Source: Symbiodinium natans (Eukaryota; Sar; Dinophyceae; Suessiales; Symbiodiniaceae). Taken from it: a stretch of 64,000 nt of DNA. The stretch is taken from positions 103,501 to 167,500 of the forward strand of contig CAJNDS010002109.1 of assembly GCA_905221605.1 (NCBI GenBank), in the 5' to 3' direction. Both the position numbers and the translations under genes were made by a program. Positions 54,708 to 63,571 of the stretch are shown here, in pieces. Below the pieces are notes generated by a model. The model searched no databases and had not been told where the DNA came from. It saw only the letters and a list, made by a program, of their open reading frames with translations. Within the stretch, counting starts at the first letter, position 1. Every line of letters begins with the position of its first letter.

Positions 54708-55687
54708 GAAGTCGCCGCTTGCCACGGCGGAGCGGGTGGCGCGGGAGGCGAAGGCGGCCAACGTGGAGCTCACGTGGCCGGGGTCCCTGTAGCCGGGGGA
54801 GGCTTAGGGTTTAGGGTTTAGGGTTTAGGGTTCATCCCAAGGCCCTACAGTAAATTCCAAAAAGCTGGACCATCCTTGCCCCCATACCCCAAAAGGCATA
54901 CTAAACGGAATGCCGGACCATCCTTAAACCATGTTCCATCTGTAAACTCTAAACCCTAAACCCTAAACCCTAAACCCTAAACCCTAAACCCTAAACCCTA
55001 AACCCTAAACCCTAAAACACAAACCCTAAACCCTAAACCCTAAACCCTAAACCGGGTTGGTAAAGGAGGTGGGCCGACAGCGCTTTCAGTGGGCCAAGGT
55101 CTTGCTTGGTTTCGCAGGCCTTGGGTTGTGGATGCTCCGGGTGTGCGTTTCCGGTTTAGGGTGTGGAGATTGGGGTTTAGGGTTTGGGGTTTATGGGTTT
55201 AGGGGTTTAGGGTTTAGGACGAGATTTGTGGGCAAGGCATGCCACTCGCGATCATGAACACTGCCACTAAACCCTAAATAACCCTAAACACCAAACCACA
55301 AAGCCCAAACCCCACACCCCAAACTCTCAACCCTAAACCTTTTCCCCGAAGCCCAAAACCCCGTCAGACAGTGGTTGTTTGGGATCGGGGTCTTGAAGCC
55401 TACTGCACAAAGCCTGCAAAACCCTATGAAAACCTTATACAAACCCTATGAACCCTAGGGGTTTCTGGTTTTCAGCTGAAAAGCTTCTACTTTCTGTGCT
55501 TCTACTTTCTGTGAAGCTACAAGCCTAAATGAATCCGGTAAACAACCGTAAACAAATTCCCCTAAACCCCAAATCTAAACCCTAAACCCTACAACCTAAT
55601 TTTGAACCCGACAGTTCCGGTCTAGCTCGTCCCGAGGTCGTCTTACTCCGGCCTGATTGTAGCAGCTGGGAGCCTGGAGCAAAAACG
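54708..55687 (+). CDS. Unknown protein, three-exon model
   Basis: Exons 54708-54788, 55066-55098 and 55615-55687 splice in frame (phases 2, 2, 0). Donors are GTAGCC, GTCTTG and GTTTAG; acceptors TTCCAG, TAAAG and GACAG. They read KSPLATAERVAREAKAANVE, LRWADSAFSGP and SGLARPEVVLLRPDCSSWEP. In the first exon nearly every codon ends in G or C. The first intron (54789-55065) begins with TTTAGGG units and ends with about 14 CCCTAAA units, a clear example of the inverted arrangement. If the first donor is not used, TAG at 54790-54792 would end the protein. Family not recognised. Confidence 0.52.
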
Positions 55688-56046
55688 GTTTAGGGTGTAG
55701 GGTTTAGGGTTTCGTGTTTAAGGTTTAGGGTTGAAGGTTCAGGGTTCAGGGTTTAGGGAGTCAGCGTCTCTCCAGTAGAAAAAACACACGGGGCACGCTG
55801 CCCATCTCCAACCCAAAGCCCCAGCCCTGATCATGAACCTTCTTGTGCCCCTCAGCCCCACAACCTATGAGAACCCTAAAACTCCATGAAACCCTAAATC
55901 CTGAACCCTAAAACCCTCAGCCCTAAACCCTAAGCTCTTCCAAAACATGGGGGGCCCCTGAGCATGCTGTGGCCTACTCCCATAGGTAGTGTGTCCACTC
56001 CACCCATAAATGAAACTTACCATCAAAACTTTGTGGTGCTTTACTG

Positions 56047-56145
56047 TAACTTTAGATCCTTGGCCTTTTTGGGTTTATTGGGTTTCTTAAAACGGCAGCA
56101 AACATTACATTTATAGCTACCCCTCTGAGTGCAGCCAAGAAAAGT
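56047..56145. repeat. Dispersed repeat G, copy 2
   Basis: TAACTTTAGATCCTTGGCC.TTTTGGGTTTATTGGGTTTCTT corresponds to 25503-25602. It abuts a family A element. Confidence 0.5.
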
Positions 56146-56275
56146 ACTTCGGAGGTTCATGGGTACTTAGAGCACCAACTTGCAGTCCACTGATCGATAC
56201 TTACCTAGAGGATTTAGGGGGCTTATAGGTACAGTTATACTTGCTGGCAGAAGTACCCTGAATCTCCAAGTAAGG
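56143..56275. mobile_element. MITE-like element, family A
   Basis: GTACTTCGGAGGTTCATGGG at the left and AGTACCCTGAATCTCCAAGTA at the right, with GGGGGCTTATAGGTACAGTTAT inside. Confidence 0.6.
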
Positions 56276-56440
56276 CCTGTAACGTACCTGCACTTATTGA
56301 GCTTAGAAGGGTTCGCCCAGCTCTTGCCCTGACCATGCCCCTAAAGAGCCACTACGCCTCAACCCGATCACCCTAGGCCAGAAGGACCGTCCCCTCCTCC
56401 TCCCCCCCCCTAAACCCTAAACCCTAAACCCTAAACCCTA

Positions 56441-56727
56441 TGCGGAGCTGCAGCTGGTATTGTAGAAAGGAGTTAGTGTTGGGAGTTGGAAGGGTCAACG
56501 TACCCGGAAATCTTTTATGGCTCAAGATGGCCGAGAGCCGTCAGCTTTTGTTGAAAAAGTACGTACGCTTGGGGTTGGGTTTAACGGGTTGGAGTAGTCC
56601 CGTCCCTTCTCCCTTATCCTGTCCCCTTAGGGTTGGGTGTTCTTGTTTCTGGTTCGATCTGGGAAATCTATATAGGCGACTGTTGAGGGTTGGTTTCTTT
56701 CCCTGTTCCCTTTCGGTTGCCCCCGTA
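56441..56727 (+). repeat. 5' LTR (287 bp)
   Basis: Starts TGCGGAGCTG and ends CCCCCGTA. It matches 63285-63571 over its whole length by eye. A TATA-like word CTATATAGG lies at about 56668-56676, a plausible promoter. Its ends are TG...TA rather than the canonical TG...CA. The word TGGCTCAAG in the LTR (about 56517) equals the end of the spliced leader but is probably coincidence. Confidence 0.85.
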
Positions 56728-56739
56728 GGTTATGAGCCC
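56728..56739 (+). other. Primer-binding site, initiator tRNA-Met anticodon region
   Basis: GGTTATGAGCCC abuts the LTR and is the reverse complement of GGGCTCATAACC, the anticodon stem-loop of initiator tRNA-Met (this variant is known in yeast). Drosophila copia uses a cleaved half-tRNA at the same site, with the related word GGTTATGGGCCC. No complement of a tRNA 3' end was seen. Confidence 0.75.
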
Positions 56740-56794
56740 AAGTTAGGTTCCCTGCGGTTGAGTGTTCTTTTAAGATCTTTGCGATCAAGAAGCA

Positions 56795-59700
56795 ATGCCT
56801 TCTCCCAAGCGATGGCTCCAGCCTTCCTCGGATGGTGAACAGAATGGTGGAGCTGGAAATGGTGCAGCTGAGTCTCTGGGTGAAAGGGCGGTGCTGGAAG
56901 AGGTGATGCCTGGCGCTGAAGAACATCTGGAAGAAGCCTTGGTTGCAGAAGACCCCAATGTGGGTATGAATCCCAATGTGGATATGGTTAGCAATGCTGA
57001 AGCTGAAGGACGTGCTGTTTCTGTATCGCCAAAGCCTGGTGAAAAAAGGAACTGGGACGCGACTGGTGGTATAGACCGTGAAATGGAGGTGACTGTTTTA
57101 CGCGTGTTGCAAAAACATGGGTATCAGCCGTCGACTTCGACTTCGGGCCGAATGGTAGACCAAGGGTCTCAGACCAATCTGATTGGAGAGGTGCTGCAAG
57201 CTGCCAGGAGGCCTCTGAACAAGATTAAAGGGGATCCCTCGGCGAGTTCCCTGGGTGGTGGAAGCGGTTACGAACAGAAGGGTGCGGACAGCTTTGAAGC
57301 TGCACCAACTGCTGAATACGCCATGGGGGAGGAGGAGATCTTACAGATGGAGGCTGAAAGGTTGCGCCAGTTGTCAGAAGAAGAGGATGAGATGCGTCAA
57401 GTCTCTGAAAGGGATGGTTTTCGGAAAGATGAGCATCTGATCAAAGCGTGCGATGGGACAACGTGGGAATGGCACTTCCACGAAGATGGGAGACAATATT
57501 ACTACTGCCTGGATACGCAGGAAAGCAAGTGGACGTTGCCGGTTGTAGGTGAAAAGATGAAGAGTGACGAGGTGGTTGGGTCTCCTTCGGGCAATGAGCT
57601 GGAAATGGAGGCTGCACTGGGTTCTTCATCCTCTACTCCGACGCCTGAGTCTACGAGGGCATTCCAGGGTAGTGTAAATAGTGTAGGTGAAAAAGATTTT
57701 TCCTCTACTATCAGGGATAGCGGTCCTAGGGCTGGTGGTGACGCCCCGACCTCGGGTTCTCCTGATGAGGAGGGGATTTCTGGAAACCGAGCAGACATCG
57801 CTGAAGCTCAACATCTGGATCGGGAAGAAATGGAAGCGCTTTCTGAGGGTGTGGCAGCGGTGGAATCGGTGGGTCCAGAAGAAAAAATGCCCAATGTGGA
57901 GATCGGAACTGTGTCGGCTGCAGAAGAGCGAGTGGTGGATGTGGTACCTGTCGTTCAGGAAGGTGGTCCTGGAGATTCGGAAGACGGAGGGAAAAAGTTG
58001 TGTGTTACGACTGAGGAGGTCTCTTCGTTTGGTGCCAAGAATCCTGCCATTCAAGGGGAAAAAGAAGCTTCTGGAATAGCTGGAGACACGGAAGATCTGA
58101 AAGATGAGGCCTGGAGCGCCAATGATGCGCGGGTCAATGCGCCAGATAGTACCTGGAGTGCGAAAGAGGCACGGGTTGAGGTGCATATGGTGTCACGTTC
58201 CACGGGCGACTGCAACAATGGGGCGCAGGTCTCCGCAGCAGCTGATGACGGAGGTTCACAGGTGGACGCACTGGTGCAACCTGAAGTTAGCTGCGAGGAA
58301 CGAAATGGCAAGGGCTACACCGGAGCCGATGAGGCAGCTGTGGTCAATGATGGTGGCAATTCTCCTTTGGAAACCATGGAACCAAAGGAGCCTGCGGTGG
58401 AAGAAAATGTACCTGCCGTGGATGAGCAATTCAATAGCCCTGCAGTGGAAGAAAATTTGCCTGCTGCAGAAGGCGTGACAAAAGACTCCAATGATGGGTC
58501 CACTCCCATGAAGGGGGAAGTATTGCCGTCTGGAAGCTCGCCGGAAGTCGACACCGAGCGAACTGCAGCAGATGAGGCAAGGCCATTGGCTGGAAAAAAG
58601 GAAGGTCCTGAGCCCCTGGAGCACAAGATGGATGATCTTGTGGGTCTCGTGCAGGAGCAGGACGGGCAGTGTGACCCAAAGGTGGAAACAAAGGATGTGC
58701 CAGGAGCCGATGATACAGAGATGGTTTCTGAAGGGCATGCAAAGAAAGTGCCCCGAGCGGGAGCCTTGGAATCACCTGGGGAACATTGCTATCAAGAGGG
58801 AGATGAGATCAGTGGTCTAGTGCGCTGCATCAATGGGTATGGAGCCTTTTTGGACCATGGTGATGTGAATGTATTGGTTCCTGCAGAAGGGAACAACGCA
58901 CATCAGTTCAAATTTGGTGATACTGTCAATGGAACAGTAAAACGAGTGGAAGATGATGGTACCATAATCTTGGACACCTTTCTGGTTTTGGAAGAGGACG
59001 AGGAGGACTCTTCATCGACGCTGCGCAAATGGAAATCCAGCGGCTGGAGTACGTGGTGGACAGATTCATGGTATGAGGGTCAATGGTACCAAGATTCCAG
59101 CAGTCAATGGGACTGGAAGCGGGAGGAAGAGCAATCCGATGAAAGGGTTGCTGATCAGGAGTTATCCTCAGAAGAACAAGAGGAAAGGCAACTTTATGGA
59201 GAAAAGATCTATAGAGCTCTTCTTGAGGATGGAAACGCTGATAAGGCCTATGTGGGCAAGATCACTGGGATGCTGTTGGGTCGTCCAATGGAAGAGCTAC
59301 AGGAGTGTGTTGCAGATCATGCATTCCTGAATGCGGAAGCTCGGCGCGCGTATGGCATCTTGCAAAGTGATGGTTGGAAGCCCGATGGTGCAGGAAGCAC
59401 AGGTTTGGGGAAGACATCCACTTTTCCCCGAAAACAGTACCACAACGCGCTCTTCGAACTGGCATGCAGAAAAAGGAGATTTACTCGACCAGTTGTGGGT
59501 GAAGCGGTGGCGACGGTGCTGAGTCAAGGGGAAGATGAGCTTTGGAACGCGCTTTGGCTGGACACCAAGCGATTTTTGCAGGAGCTTGATGGTGCAGTGG
59601 AATCCATGAGTAAAAGGGAGAACAAGCCAATGGAAGCCTACATGGATCCTGACCAGTACAAAAAGGCTTACATGACTCCAAAGACTGTGGTGTCACCTGG

Positions 59701-61273
59701 ATACAGCAAGCTGTGCAAGTTCTTCAATCGGGGAAGGTGTCGCAATGGTGATGGGTGTTCCTATGAGCATCGTCGTTATGGTGAAGGTTGGCCAGGAGGA
59801 GGATCAACTGAGCCAAAGAACAGCCAAGAAGCTGGAGATGAGGATGGGAACATGGGTGACCCTCCCACAGAGGAAGGCACAGTGGAGCGGGAGGATTCAG
59901 CCTTCCGGGCCAAGTACAACTTTGGTAAAGGGGGATCAAAGGGTGAACCTACGTCGGGTGAGCCAAAAGGTCGGCTGTGCCTGTATTACAATCAAGGTGG
60001 TTGTAAATATGGGACTACATGCAGGTATCTTCACGACGATGACATAGCGTTGGAAGGGACTTGGGAACCCGGCAAATCTTGGGACAATGCTTCCAGGAAG
60101 GCACTAAGGGACGCGGGGTTCCATCATTGCTGCTTCGACTACTACCTCAGAGGGAGATGTCGCGTGCGATTTGGCTGCAAGTACTCTCACGAAGAAATGT
60201 CTGAAGAGCGGCTGGCGCACCTGAAACACTTGGTACATGTGGCCAATCAGGTCCGGTTTGAAAAAGAGAGAGGATGGGAGATTTCGGACAGGAGCACTTT
60301 TCAGCCACCTGCGAGTGGGGGAGCTGAATCTTCATCATCCTCAGCACCAAACGCGCTGCAAATGACCAATGTGTCACAAAAAGAAGGTGAAAAGGGTATC
60401 CTGGATGAGGCAGAAGATGATGAACAAAAGAATTCGGTGGCTGAGTCCACTGGTACTCGGCTTCAAAATCCAGAGGAGCCAATTGAAAATTGGATGGCTC
60501 GCAACGAACACCTTTGGGTGTATACCCCTCATGTAAGTGAGGTGATGATTACACTTGGTGTGACCAACGTGTCGGACCTGCAAGAGTTCATCTTTGTGGA
60601 AGATTTGGTTGATAAAGGGATCAACAAAGTGACAGCATGCAAAATTCTGCAATTGGTGGGTGGTGTCCGAGATCGTCCGGGGGGACCGGAAAAAGCAGTT
60701 CCTTCCGATGCATCTGTACGGGTACAACAATCTTCTGGAAGCAAGGAAGCTGGAAGAGAGGCGGTGCGAACCCTCGCTCAGGTGCGTGAAGCTGAAGGCT
60801 CCGGTGCAAAAACAATGCCGAGAGGCTCCTATCGGGAGCTTTTTGATAAGGTCAGGTACCGTGACGCTTGGACGCTTGCGCAGAGGTCTCCGCTGTGCGT
60901 ACAGAAGCTGGAGGTGAGACAATTGGTGACACTGGAAGGGATGGCAAAGCGCCAGAAGTTTCTCCGGAAGAGGAGACATCCAGTGGGTCGTCAAGACTGG
61001 CTGGCACAAGGATTTTCTTGTGGTCAGTGTACTCTCGCGTTGCTTCCAATTTCTCTACGCAGGACCGCACTACTGGTAGGATCTTTGACAGCACAAAGGG
61101 GTATCCTGGTGAAGGACCAAACAATGGTGACAATCCTTCCTCTAAGAGGAACTTACCCTGGATCTCGGAAGACTACCTCGACGAAGTGGTGTCAAAAAAG
61201 ATGGAAAGGTCTTCAGATATGGATGGGTTGGATGGGTTTGTTCCGGGAAGTGAGGGACGGTTGGAAAAGGTAG
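56795..61273 (+). CDS. Element ORF1: WW, S1-like, MLLE/PABC-like and three CCCH zinc fingers
   Basis: ATG 56795 to stop, 1492 codons, first ATG after the primer site. A WW domain lies at about residues 220-250 (WEWHFHEDGRQYYYC, then SKWTLP). An S1-like RNA-binding fold lies at about 660-735 (GDEISGLVRCINGYGAFLDH). An MLLE/PABC-like domain at about 799-855 carries the KITGMLL signature; MLLE domains bind PAM2 peptides in poly(A)-binding proteins. CCCH fingers of CX7-8CX5CX3H type start near residues 974, 1062 and 1112. A helical SAM-like segment lies at about 1230-1290. The long acidic middle (300-640) is low-complexity. After residue about 1358 the frame is probably shifted: the last 134 residues look non-native and end at 61273. 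Confidence 0.8.
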   Translation: MPSPKRWLQPSSDGEQNGGAGNGAAESLGERAVLEEVMPGAEEHLEEALVAEDPNVGMNPNVDMVSNAEAEGRAVSVSPKPGEKRNWDATGGIDREMEVTVLRVLQKHGYQPSTSTSGRMVDQGSQTNLIGEVLQAARRPLNKIKGDPSASSLGGGSGYEQKGADSFEAAPTAEYAMGEEEILQMEAERLRQLSEEEDEMRQVSERDGFRKDEHLIKACDGTTWEWHFHEDGRQYYYCLDTQESKWTLPVVGEKMKSDEVVGSPSGNELEMEAALGSSSSTPTPESTRAFQGSVNSVGEKDFSSTIRDSGPRAGGDAPTSGSPDEEGISGNRADIAEAQHLDREEMEALSEGVAAVESVGPEEKMPNVEIGTVSAAEERVVDVVPVVQEGGPGDSEDGGKKLCVTTEEVSSFGAKNPAIQGEKEASGIAGDTEDLKDEAWSANDARVNAPDSTWSAKEARVEVHMVSRSTGDCNNGAQVSAAADDGGSQVDALVQPEVSCEERNGKGYTGADEAAVVNDGGNSPLETMEPKEPAVEENVPAVDEQFNSPAVEENLPAAEGVTKDSNDGSTPMKGEVLPSGSSPEVDTERTAADEARPLAGKKEGPEPLEHKMDDLVGLVQEQDGQCDPKVETKDVPGADDTEMVSEGHAKKVPRAGALESPGEHCYQEGDEISGLVRCINGYGAFLDHGDVNVLVPAEGNNAHQFKFGDTVNGTVKRVEDDGTIILDTFLVLEEDEEDSSSTLRKWKSSGWSTWWTDSWYEGQWYQDSSSQWDWKREEEQSDERVADQELSSEEQEERQLYGEKIYRALLEDGNADKAYVGKITGMLLGRPMEELQECVADHAFLNAEARRAYGILQSDGWKPDGAGSTGLGKTSTFPRKQYHNALFELACRKRRFTRPVVGEAVATVLSQGEDELWNALWLDTKRFLQELDGAVESMSKRENKPMEAYMDPDQYKKAYMTPKTVVSPGYSKLCKFFNRGRCRNGDGCSYEHRRYGEGWPGGGSTEPKNSQEAGDEDGNMGDPPTEEGTVEREDSAFRAKYNFGKGGSKGEPTSGEPKGRLCLYYNQGGCKYGTTCRYLHDDDIALEGTWEPGKSWDNASRKALRDAGFHHCCFDYYLRGRCRVRFGCKYSHEEMSEERLAHLKHLVHVANQVRFEKERGWEISDRSTFQPPASGGAESSSSSAPNALQMTNVSQKEGEKGILDEAEDDEQKNSVAESTGTRLQNPEEPIENWMARNEHLWVYTPHVSEVMITLGVTNVSDLQEFIFVEDLVDKGINKVTACKILQLVGGVRDRPGGPEKAVPSDASVRVQQSSGSKEAGREAVRTLAQVREAEGSGAKTMPRGSYRELFDKVRYRDAWTLAQRSPLCVQKLEVRQLVTLEGMAKRQKFLRKRRHPVGRQDWLAQGFSCGQCTLALLPISLRRTALLVGSLTAQRGILVKDQTMVTILPLRGTYPGSRKTTSTKWCQKRWKGLQIWMGWMGLFREVRDGWKR
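60863..60878 (+). repeat. 8-bp tandem duplication that shifts the frame between ORF1 and ORF2
   Basis: GACGCTTG occurs twice in tandem (60863-60870 and 60871-60878). Eight bases change the frame by -1. Counting only one copy, the ORF1 frame continues directly into the ORF2 frame and runs to 62913, about 2036 codons. The duplication therefore splits what was probably one polyprotein frame. Confidence 0.7.
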
Positions 61274-62913
61274 AGGTGGAGAATGTTACTGCCTCTAGAA
61301 TTCTTATGGCTCTTTGGAAGAAGGGATATAGAGCTGGGTATAGGAGGTTGTGTCGTTTGAACGCATCTGGATGCAAGGTTGGAGCAATGAAACATCCAAT
61401 CAAAAGGGTGCAGAAGATCGGCACTAGAAAGGCCTTCATGAAGATGTTCAATGTTTTTGGATCGTCTCAGCATGGCTCAGGAGCTGGCGGAAAACCAATC
61501 ATGAAGGTGGTAGGACCAAGGCCAGGTTTTCCGGCTGTACTCCAAGCATCAAATACTGATAGCACCTTGGGTGAAGGGAGCAGTTCTCAGGTACATGGCA
61601 ATGTTCATGTAGAGCAGAATCGCCCTATGGACCGGTACGAGGCGGAGCGCTTGGAGAAGAGGAAGAAAGGCTTCTGCTATTGGTTCAGCAGGGGAAAAGA
61701 TCGCTGCAAATTTGGTGAAGACTGCAAATTCATCCATTCAGAAGATGATGTGGTGCTGCATTCGTATTGGTGCAAATACTATGTGGCGGGGAGACCCTGC
61801 TTCGCTGGAAAGGAGTGTGCGTTCTCGCATGATGCAACTGGTGTGAGGTGCATCCAGTTTGCTCAGTCTGGGAAGTGTCGTTATGGTGACAGGTGTGTCT
61901 TTGAGCATGGTGATCCGCTGGATGAACAGAGGCCAAGGTCTCCAAGGACGCCCCCAAGGGATGGTCCAAGGAGAAGTTCTGGTGCAAAAGGTGGAGAAAA
62001 GGAGATCTCTCCTGAACAGTTCGATGATGGTGAGGAGGATTTCATGGTTTATGACGATGATACCAAAATGACGGAACTGTTGATGGAGGCGATTTCATTT
62101 CTGTCCAATGGCAAGTCAGATTTGGCTCGAGCAGAGGCGGACCCACTGTTCAAACTCCTGAAGTTCAATGGAGATGCTGACCAGATGGATAGAGAATGGG
62201 TTTCGTGGACCACTGGTATGCTGTCCGTGCTGGAACTTCACGAAGTAGTGAAGTCGTATGATGTTTCGCTCGCGGAGGTGGAAGAATGGGTCAATGACCT
62301 GAGGATATGGTTCGAGCGAGCCAACGTGGGAGAAGAGAAAGATCCCAAAAGGGGCAAAAAGAGGTCCCTAGAAAGGGAGTCCAGCAAGGATATTCCTGCC
62401 GAAAAGGAGGTGGTTGAGACTTCGGAGACGGAGGTTGCCGTTGAGGAGGAGGTAAAAAAGGTCAAAAAGAAGAGGAAAACTGCAGCTATCGAAGATCCTT
62501 ACACTCTCCTGGTTCCAAAGCCGAAGAAGATGCCGGCGAACATTGAGAAGGGTGGATCATCATCCAATGCGGTGGTTTCTGCAGGGGAAAAAGCCTCGAA
62601 AATGCGCACAAAGTCAAGCGTCGGTGGAAAGACGAAGAAGAAGGAGAAAAGTCAGAGCCCCAAAAAGGAAGAGGTGGTAGTGGTGAAAGGTCCTGAGGAA
62701 AAGGATCGTCCCTCTGATGTGGATGCGCAAGCGTCTACCACTGTGAATGCAGAGCTGGGTCAATCTTGCCAAGCGATTGAGGACGCAAAGAGAGAAGGAT
62801 TGGTATCCTCAATTCAAAGGTGCGTGCAGGATCCTGTTCTTACAGCTTCGGACCTAGAGTATATTCTGCTGCAACTTCACCTCAGTATTGCAAACCATCG
62901 GAAAAAGAAGTGA
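60865..62913 (+). CDS. Element ORF2: three CCCH zinc fingers and basic tail
   Basis: Open from 60865 to TGA, in the -1 frame relative to ORF1 and overlapping it by about 409 nt. It has no good ATG at its start (the first usable codon is TTG 60868), so it is most likely the continuation of ORF1 beyond a frameshift. CCCH fingers are at about residues 269-289, 301-320 and 327-346 (for example CKYYVAGRPCFAGKECAFSH). Then come an SPRTPPRDGPRR-type linker, a helical region and a Lys-rich C-terminus (KKVKKKRK) that could be a nuclear signal. With ORF1 the element would carry six CCCH fingers. Confidence 0.7.
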   Translation, partial: RLDACAEVSAVRTEAGGETIGDTGRDGKAPEVSPEEETSSGSSRLAGTRIFLWSVYSRVASNFSTQDRTTGRIFDSTKGYPGEGPNNGDNPSSKRNLPWISEDYLDEVVSKKMERSSDMDGLDGFVPGSEGRLEKVEVENVTASRILMALWKKGYRAGYRRLCRLNASGCKVGAMKHPIKRVQKIGTRKAFMKMFNVFGSSQHGSGAGGKPIMKVVGPRPGFPAVLQASNTDSTLGEGSSSQVHGNVHVEQNRPMDRYEAERLEKRKKGFCYWFSRGKDRCKFGEDCKFIHSEDDVVLHSYWCKYYVAGRPCFAGKECAFSHDATGVRCIQFAQSGKCRYGDRCVFEHGDPLDEQRPRSPRTPPRDGPRRSSGAKGGEKEISPEQFDDGEEDFMVYDDDTKMTELLMEAISFLSNGKSDLARAEADPLFKLLKFNGDADQMDREWVSWTTGMLSVLELHEVVKSYDVSLAEVEEWVNDLRIWFERANVGEEKDPKRGKKRSLERESSKDIPAEKEVVETSETEVAVEEEVKKVKKKRKTAAIEDPYTLLVPKPKKMPANIEKGGSSSNAVVSAGEKASKMRTKSSVGGKTKKKEKSQSPKKEEVVVVKGPEEKDRPSDVDAQASTTVNAELGQSCQAIEDAKREGLVSSIQRCVQDPVLTASDLEYILLQLHLSIANHRKKK

Positions 62914-63276
62914 CTGGATGGTATGGATGAAGGGATGGTTTTTCTCTTTCTGGAGACAGGTGCGCTGGATCGGCCAATGCGCTGAAAATGTGGTGGTTAC
63001 TATTAAGGGTATGGAAATCCCTGATAGTAGAAGTCAGTAGTTTTTCGCGTAGCGAAGACCACGGTTTGTGGTGAAGAAGGCCGAAGAGTCTTCAATGATA
63101 AGAGGATCATGGTGGAAAAAGATTCTCTGTGGTTAGTGGGTTTAGCCCATGTGCTATAATTTCGTCCTGGATGACGTAAAACCATATTGTGCATTTCAAG
63201 CAGCTGGCTGCTGCCCTAATGGCAGTTTTTGGCCAAAAGATCTGCACCTCCAATGTGTCCTAGGAAATCCTAGGAC
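62914..63276 (+). other. Element 3' untranslated region
   Basis: About 360 bp between the ORF2 stop and the polypurine tract without an extended reading frame or recognised motif. No env-like or second gene. Confidence 0.6.
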
Positions 63277-63284
63277 AGGGGGAG
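63277..63284 (+). other. Polypurine tract
   Basis: AGGGGGAG immediately precedes the TG of the right LTR, the expected site for plus-strand priming. Confidence 0.7.
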
Positions 63285-63571
63285 TGCGGAGCTGCAGCTG
63301 GTATTGTAGAAAGGAGTTAGTGTTGGGAGTTGGAAGGGTCAACGTACCCGGAAATCTTTTATGGCTCAAGATGGCCGAGAGCCGTCAGCTTTTGTTGAAA
63401 AAGTACGTACGCTTGGGGTTGGGTTTAACGGGTTGGAGTAGTCCCGTCCCTTCTCCCTTATCCTGTCCCCTTAGGGTTGGGTGTTCTTGTTTCTGGTTCG
63501 ATCTGGGAAATCTATATAGGCGACTGTTGAGGGTTGGTTTCTTTCCCTGTTCCCTTTCGGTTGCCCCCGTA
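63285..63571 (+). repeat. 3' LTR (287 bp)
   Basis: Same start (TGCGGAGCTG), end (CCCCCGTA) and length as the left LTR, with no difference seen by eye. It passes straight into CCCTAAACCC. Confidence 0.85.

Larger units (their letters stand above)
55688..56440. other. Repeat-bearing stretch before the LTR element
   Basis: TTTAGGG-like units 55690-55760, CCCTAAA-like units 55890-55930, dispersed repeat G copy 2 (56047-56145), family A element (56143-56275) and the CCCTAAA run 56411-56440 that carries the insertion. A possible exon after GAGTCAG at 55771 is too weak to annotate. Confidence 0.45.
56441..63571 (+). mobile_element. Complete LTR retrotransposon-like element inserted in a CCCTAAA array
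   Basis: A 7131-bp unit bounded by two 287-bp direct repeats that appear identical. A primer-binding site directly follows the left LTR and a polypurine tract precedes the right one. The flanks are CCCTAAA units: CCCTA stands immediately outside both ends, consistent with a 5-bp target duplication but weak evidence in a tandem repeat. Between the LTRs are two long + frames encoding RNA-binding domains. No CCHC knuckle, protease, integrase or reverse transcriptase motif was seen, so mobility would need enzymes in trans. Identical LTRs argue for a recent insertion. The half-tRNA primer site points to Ty1/copia machinery. Confidence 0.8.

Noticed and set aside
56515-56526. TGGCTCAAG in the LTR as a spliced-leader acceptor or relic
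   Set aside because: Nine bases in a 287-bp LTR is within chance, and it is not at an edge of the element.
57441-61009. Many minus-strand frames opposite the LTR element ORFs (up to 211 codons)
   Set aside because: Shadows of the long + strand frame with no independent coding signs.
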